Of a stretch of 64,000 nucleotides of DNA, positions 58,601 to 64,000 are shown one piece after another. Position 1 is the stretch's first letter. Every line of letters starts with the position of its first letter. Location of the stretch: contig SJOL01009743.1 in assembly GCA_004794785.1 (NCBI GenBank), forward strand, positions 297,010-361,009. Reading direction: 5' to 3'. Source of the DNA: Opisthorchis felineus. Its lineage: Eukaryota; Platyhelminthes; Trematoda; Opisthorchiida; Opisthorchiidae. The notes under the pieces are model-generated. The model searched no databases. It had not been told where the DNA came from and saw only the letters and a list, made by a program, of their open reading frames with translations. The position numbers were made by a program, and so were the translations under genes.

Positions 58601-61600
58601 GGCTCGTCACGTAATGCTCATATGAGCTCAAGCATGAAACGGCATGTACAGCCTTATACTCGGTACCATTAGTGTGTACCATTTAATTCTCGATGAACAT
58701 CATAAACCTCCAACAGCGTGAAACCGACCACCGTACCTGGGAAGCTTGTGTTTGGCACATTTCTGTAGCTTGCTAACCTTGTCTCAGGAGGCGGTTTTCC
58801 AGAATTAAAAAGTAAAAATGTTGATTTAATTCAACTGGTTTCACCTAAATGATGAAAGCTCTCTGAAAATTTCCAAATCTACTCACACAACGATTTCTAG
58901 GCAAGAAATCGGCACCTTAGAGTGCTAGAAGTAGGCTACCACCAACTTCCTCCCTGATGAACTCCTTTTTCTTTTTCCGCACAAAAACCTAATATATAAT
59001 TAAATAACCTGATGGTTGTTGCTCCAGTGTGTCATCGATGTTAATACGTGTTGCTGTTTCTGATGATGATGCGGGCTGAAAGTTAGTATTCTGATCACGT
59101 AATGTGAATCCTGTGATTGAAGGAAGTGTGGCGTTCTATCTTAAGTGTGATTTGATAACACGGCTTATCAGCTGCTCCCGCCCAAAAGGTGTAGCCTTCG
59201 AATACTAGTCTGGCGGACGAGTTGAAATCTCACTGGAGGTTTGCGAGATGCGGAGCGCTGATGATTCCCGACAAGGATGATACAACTGTGTAATGCTTTT
59301 CGGCTTTTCGGCTAGGTTGACCTCACCTGCAGGACAAAAGCTTGCTTGATATTTTCCAGGCCTCATACTATCAATAAGGTTGTTGTTTTTATGAAACCTC
59401 GAAGTAATCTTTGTTCGTAAATTCCTGATAAGAGAAACATTTGTGTTTTGACATTTATCGAGAAGTTAAAACTGCTCATTCTCAGATAACGCTGGGTATT
59501 TTGGCCTAATAATGATTCTGGTTGATACGAGATTTACCCTAGGAATGACCTAAGTTCCCATTCTTGTTTGATAGTACTTTTCTTTGGCAGAAATGCTGAA
59601 GGGCGTTCCTGTCGTTCCTTGACCAAATCCAGTCTCAGTGATCTAGCTGTATTAGCCCTTTGGAGATGGCCCATCGTCACGTGATTATCGAGTTCATCGT
59701 CAAATTCTAGCACTTCGTGGACGAAAACTGATGCAATACACTGTTCTTGTGGTCGTATTTTACTGCTTAAGCTGATGACTGCTTTTCAGTAAAAATGGCT
59801 CACAAAAAACAAATCCATGGATGGCACACGCGCGGAACTGACTCACCCTGTCTAGACCAGCAGCAGGTTTATGTTTAAGTCCGATTAAAGTGGCATCCTT
59901 TGTTTCGGAAGCACGCCACATATGGCATCTCGCTCTACTGAAAATGCGCTGTTCTACATACGGTCATTTTTAAACCACATTCAACTTTGCAGTGAGTCAC
60001 GCAACGGAGCAGGCACATCAAGTCCTATTTTGGCAAAGGAGTTTAAGAGGGGTATCACGTTCCTCATCGGCATAGTATTTCCGCTGCTATCTTCGACCTA
60101 TCCTCAGGTGATTTCATCGCAACTGGTCATGTATCTGAATAGCGCCGCACTTTTGCCTTAGGTTCAGCGGTATTCGACTCAGGTTCTCTATCCATGATAG
60201 AGTGCGATCAAGTGGTAGACGCTGTTCCCGTCCGGTCCATATTATGCTGGACGTTTTCCCGGTAGTGACACATCCATGAAAGAAAGGCCAGAAGACGGCT
60301 TCCGCTTTCAATCACAAACCGGCTCAACGACAACTTTCGGGAGACGGGCAATAGTGCAGTTTGTTCTCTCAGGTTGGTAATCAACCTTTGCTTGATGAGC
60401 ATCTTTGTGTCTTTTGTCAATTTAAAATCAATAATACAGTTTCTGTGTTAGAGCTCTTCTAAAACGGGCCCTTCTGTCGGTGCTTAACTCATACGTAGCT
60501 CCTCGGCTACCCAACCATTAGAATATCTGTCCAACTGGGTACTGTTGCTCCACACAATTCTGGGAAGCAACCTATGCCAAGCTCAGCGGACAGTACACCA
60601 ACCCTCTATACAACGTAAGCTAGACACGTTAGCATCAATAGCGAACGCATTGCACCTAGTGTGTGTATACGTCCGTTTTCTATTCCCGTGATGGGCCATT
60701 CCCAAAAGTTTATTCAAAATTTCTGCTTAGTTAGTTATCTTAGGATTCTAAAGACGTGTGGAAAACTTCGGCAGAAACCACGAATAAGGAGACGTATGGT
60801 AAGAATTTTCGATAAATTACAAACACCTTTATAAGAAGACGGTCATCACAAACGTGCATCAAATTTCAGCATATGGGGGTTCGCGACCCAAGACTGAACG
60901 TGTTTTGATCTGTTTGGATTCCTAGAAATTCTTGACAGTTGTTTCCCATGTAACCTCCCCGCAGAAACATGACCATCTGATCAACAACAACAGCGAGAAA
61001 AATTAGGAGTGGAGGGAGAAAATCTGCAAACGTTCAGAAATGGTCGACTGCTTCCCCACTTTTATGGGCAACACATCTGTGATGCTCAGCGTGATGTGAT
61101 GGTCGTAGTGCACAGGCTAGACAACAGAAGGATGTAGTTTTCGGCAGTGATCGAAAAGTTTCATGGAGCTTAGAATTCGCATGATTCTTTGAAATTTTAA
61201 CCAGAGTTTTCACTTTATTTCTCCTATTAATCTAGCTTGTGTACTTACTAGCGTGATTTATTGCACTTCAGAGGCGTCTGGAATACTTCTGAACTCATTT
61301 GAATGAGTTTGTGCCTACTCAACCGTTACGCAATTCACAGTTTCTCATGTCTTTGGTATTCAACTCCTCAGCGCTACCCAATCCGATTCAGGTGGTCTTA
61401 TAACTTTAATGGGAGATAAGCAGATTTCCCCACACAAATATGCAATAATCTCAGCGCATATCCTTTCTTCACCCGCGTCCACTTCGTGGGTCCAAAGAAT
61501 TTTGTGGTGGTGGGTTTCTCTCAATCGTCTCTTTATGTCCATCCCTTTCTCCGGTTAGAAATCTAAGTAGACTGGTATATGAACACCTCGTATTGTAACC

Positions 61601-62244
61601 TTGAAACAGTCCTTTTAAATCATTATTTCAATAGGCCTTTCCCATGGATATACCTCATTCCCGCACAAGCGAAATAGAAGGTAAAGCCAACATTACTAAA
61701 AGGGTTGTTGCTGCTTGTTAGATGAAAATTACCTGACAGTTGGGGCATTCCTTATCAAAAGGCTTTGTAAGTTGCAGAGTTAGAAAACCAATCCGCTCAT
61801 GGATATTCTCTACCTACTCTGATGAGTTAGCGTGAGAAAATTTCATTCCCATCATGGTTGTTTTAATTGTCAGTAGTTGGTTAAAACTATAGGGTAACGT
61901 GGACCATAGAGAAGAAGAACATCTGGCTCCCGTAGCGTGCTCCATAAGATGCGACAAATCATGTGATCATGGTCCGAAATAGCATCCACCCACCCCCTTT
62001 CCTTTCTCATCAATGGGGCTGGAAACGGCAAAGCAGATATTAGTGTTTTCCACTATTTTACTATCGAGTGGAGGTAATTTCCAGTGTTGCAAATGCTTCT
62101 ACCGATTCAATTTGCAGCGTTGGAGTCCTGCTCACCTATTTCACTATTCAAAAGACATTTTACGGAGTGATAGTAACCTACGCGCTGCTCAATGGTGCTG
62201 GACTCGGGTTAGGCTATTCGGTGGTGATTGCAGTCGCAACCTCG
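52628..62244 (+). CDS. Gene B: MFS transporter paralogue, 5' part only
   Basis: Paralogue of gene A, pointing the opposite way. Exons in the window are a candidate ATG at 52628-52630, then 52676-52766, 52800-52986 and 62118-62244; the rest lies beyond 64000. The visible part covers roughly helices 1-4 of a 12-helix organic-anion transporter: a KQETKYNIQG N-terminus, helix 1 with GGTLIHFTLGHFYTI, the NMVPYIMGY turn, helix 2, a GG-x4-KIGFR loop, and helices 3-4 with KTFYGVIVTYALL and GAGLGLGYSVV. Exon lengths and phases equal those of gene A, and 102 of 132 compared residues are identical. No frame break is seen, so both copies look intact here. Substitutions such as PDV to KDV and GVV to GIC show they have diverged and may differ in substrate or tissue. 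Confidence 0.87.
52676..52766 (+). CDS. Gene B exon 2: N-terminus and helix 1
   Basis: 91 bp, phase 0 to phase 1; acceptor CACTGGTTTCAG, donor ATAG-GTAAAT. It encodes KQETKYNIQGCLAIFGG, then TLIHFTLGHFYTI. It is equivalent to gene A exon 2. The intron after it is only 33 bp. Confidence 0.88.
52800..52986 (+). CDS. Gene B exon 3: helix 2 and helix 2-3 loop
   Basis: 187 bp; starts with two bases that complete an alanine codon, ends in phase 2 before GTGAGT. It encodes NMVPYIMGYTKARVQKDVND, then helix 2 (IWLSALALCVQGICMPIGG) and the MIAKKIGFRIVVGV loop. The extra cysteines in helix 2, compared with gene A, are a visible difference. Confidence 0.95.
52987..62117 (+). other. Gene B intron 3 (9.1 kb)
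   Basis: It sits in the same place as gene A's 11.2-kb intron. It contains a minus-strand reverse transcriptase fragment at 53857-54350. Nothing else is recognised in 54.4-62.1 kb; open frames such as 54810-55097 (plus, 95 codons, basic) and 53172-53630 (minus, 152 codons) have no family I can name. Confidence 0.6.
53857..54350 (-). mobile_element. Non-LTR reverse transcriptase fragment
   Basis: On the minus strand the frame at 54342-54112 reads ALQGSVMGPAFFSV, matching the (P)QGSV-x-GP-x-x-F motif of CR1-like reverse transcriptases. It continues MVGNDNKLELQQEIKN in the position where the N-D-x-x-x-LQ-x-D-L helix follows the catalytic box. The catalytic aspartates are not preserved. The reading continues in another frame to about 53857. 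A short, dead fragment, antisense to gene B. Confidence 0.5.
62118..62244 (+). CDS. Gene B exon 4: helices 3 and 4
   Basis: 127 bp; one completing base, then 42 codons; acceptor CAATTTGCAG, donor TCG-GTGAGT. It encodes VGVLLTYFTIQKTFYGVIV, then NGAGLGLGYSVVIAVATS. Length and phase equal gene A exon 4; 30 of 42 residues are identical. Confidence 0.94.
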
Positions 62245-64000
62245 GTGAGTTGTTCTGTGTCCTTATTACTATGGTTGGTTCGCAGTAATCAGGGAGTAAA
62301 ACGTCTGAGTTTTGTAAGGAAATTTGATAGATATATCACACGAATTTTGCTTCACTGAGACAAGCATTCCAAAAAGTGAATAAATGACATCCTGGATCAA
62401 CTGTGTGCACTTTGAATCATCTAGATATTTCTTAGATAAAGAAGAAAAATCAGGCTGAAGCTGTTTGTCGTTTCAGACCGGAAGAAAGTGAAAAGTTCTT
62501 TTTGTCTTGTACTTTTCTGTATAGTTCTCGATGAATACCATTTGGCCTAGTACGAAAAAAACACTGAAAGTGTAAGGCAGCTTAGGAGTTGACCCACGCC
62601 GCTTATGCTTCTAAGATCTTATCTACATGTTTAAACGTCTCTGTATGTTTGATGTCCTGATAAAACCCCAGGACTCGTTTTATAAGAAACCTCAGTGCAC
62701 CAGTCATTGTTCTTTCTTCCAACTATCAGGACTGTTGCTCACTGACAATTCTGTTGGCGGGGCGTTTTGGTTAGATTGGTACTCGGGCTAGATCTCCAAC
62801 GAATGGCATCAACTTGAATTGCCTACAAATGACCAGTGTGGTTATCCCTCACCTCGGATATATCGCGAAATGGCAGCTTGTTCAGGAAGGAGTCAGACAA
62901 ACCATCTGTGTTATTCAGGTGTGGACATTTGCCTGTTAAGCTGTTTTATGTGTCCAACGGATTGTTAACACGCCAAATGTCCGAAGATCAAATCCAGGAT
63001 GCGTTTAGGGATTTTCTGAACTGATGTGGTAGAATAGGAGAAAAACCGAACTCCAAAGTTTCCTTTTTTATTGTGGACTTATCTTAACAACAGCCCTGGA
63101 ACAGTCGGGGAACTGTTCAAGCCAAAGTGACGTGGGTTTTAAAAATCCTTCCTCTTTTAGCTTTTAGTATGCTGAATCCAGTACGAGATTTAATAATCAC
63201 AAGTAAAGTAGTTAACTGTGGTTGGAATTCAATCCATTTCCTTCAACAAAACCTCCAAGCACAGCTCAGGGGTATTGTACTCACTTAATCAAAGACGACA
63301 TAGAAACTGCCTAATGGGTACCGTAGGCGGTGAGGATTTAAACTTGACCAACGATTCTGTGCTTCCTGTAAATTTCACATAATCCATCCTCCTAGATAAC
63401 CTATGAGTTTAGTTTTCACTGAGTAATGGTTGTACTGTCCAGAAACAGAATATTCAAGCTACGCATTGCATTGTATGCTCAAACATCCTGTACAATGATA
63501 AACAATTGTACCGCTGTGGAGCAATATTCCATCTAAGGTTATTTGACCCAGCTTGAATCACTCGACGACAAACTATGTGGATGGTTACATATACCTTGTC
63601 CGTCGCGTAGGTTATCTAGACGGACTGATGAAATCGTTGTTTATTGGATTTACTCGGCCGCAACTCTGTTCATTTGTGCGCCTACACAAATCAACTCTTA
63701 GCAGCATTGTCGTTTTCTTATCTTCCCGCTAAGCATTTCACCTCGTCCATTCATTTGCCAAGCTGTTTTCCGTTGTATTCGCTCCTGATTCTATCAGGTT
63801 CGTAGTTTGGCATATGGGTCACATGGTGAGACATTTCTCCACGCAGTCATTGAGCTCAGCCTAACGCTCAACGTGGTTTGTCTTCGACGCGAACATGTTG
63901 CTGAAGAATAAATGCCCCTGGTTGTAATTCTTTTTGCTTTCTTGGGGAGATTTTCTCGCTGTTTTCTCACAGTACTCCAGTGTCCGGTGCGTTGAAAGCT
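62245..64000 (+). other. Gene B intron 4, running off the window
   Basis: By analogy with gene A the next exon should begin with a WFP motif in phase 0. I did not find it before 64000, so the intron is at least 1756 bp (gene A's is 1638 bp). Nothing else is recognised. Confidence 0.6.

Noticed and set aside
1..64000. Prokaryotic interpretation (operons, CRISPR arrays, ribosome binding sites)
   Set aside because: Coding signal is split by GT-AG introns, retrotransposons are of animal types, and no regularly spaced repeats or operon-like gene packing exist.

Overview
This window looks like nuclear DNA from a flatworm (platyhelminth), most likely a trematode or a related parasitic flatworm of moderate GC content. 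Three things point there. The genes are split by GT-AG introns ranging from about 32 bp to more than 11 kb. The repeats are RTE-like, CR1-like and CsRn1-type Ty3/Gypsy relics of the kinds abundant in fluke and tapeworm genomes. Very short introns and a candidate microexon, both flatworm habits, sit in the main gene. The species cannot be fixed from the sequence alone, and nothing here is bacterial.

The only host genes I can support are two paralogous major facilitator superfamily (MFS) transporters of the oxalate:formate antiporter / monocarboxylate transporter type, arranged head to head. Gene A is on the minus strand. It is essentially complete from a candidate start near 33133 to a candidate stop at 8553: twelve well-supported exons, plus a candidate first exon holding only the start codon and a candidate last exon. 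Joined, the exons code for about 469 residues with 12 expected membrane segments. Gene B is on the plus strand from about 52628. Only its first three body exons (52676-52766, 52800-52986, 62118-62244) lie in the window, and it runs off the right end. These three exons match their gene A counterparts exactly in length (91, 187 and 127 bp) and phase, with 102 of 132 compared residues identical, so the pair arose by an inverted duplication.

Layout. 1-8.5 kb: no supported gene, a 27-base poly-C run and one doubtful alternative last exon. 8.5-33.1 kb: gene A, with RTE-like retrotransposon pieces in two introns (14.6-15.3 kb and 28.9-32.3 kb), all in the same orientation as the gene. 33.1-52.6 kb: the space between the two gene starts, filled with repeats: a C-rich, G-poor block (34-36.6 kb), an LTR retrotransposon with gag and integrase remains but no recognisable protease or reverse transcriptase (37.0-39.9 kb), a decayed CR1/jockey-type LINE on the plus strand (44.1-46.9 kb), and another C-rich block bounded by three copies of a LINE-like 3' tail with a conserved hairpin and ATT repeats (49.06-51.29 kb). 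52.6-64 kb: gene B, whose 9.1-kb intron carries a further reverse-transcriptase fragment on the minus strand.

The two transporters probably share an ancestral N-terminal organisation: a start codon directly before a 41-45 bp intron, a short exon for the first membrane segment, a 32-33 bp intron, a second exon, then a giant intron. Exon calls rest on open frame, splice sites, phase agreement and resemblance to the transporter family, all read by eye; no alignment or transcript data were available.
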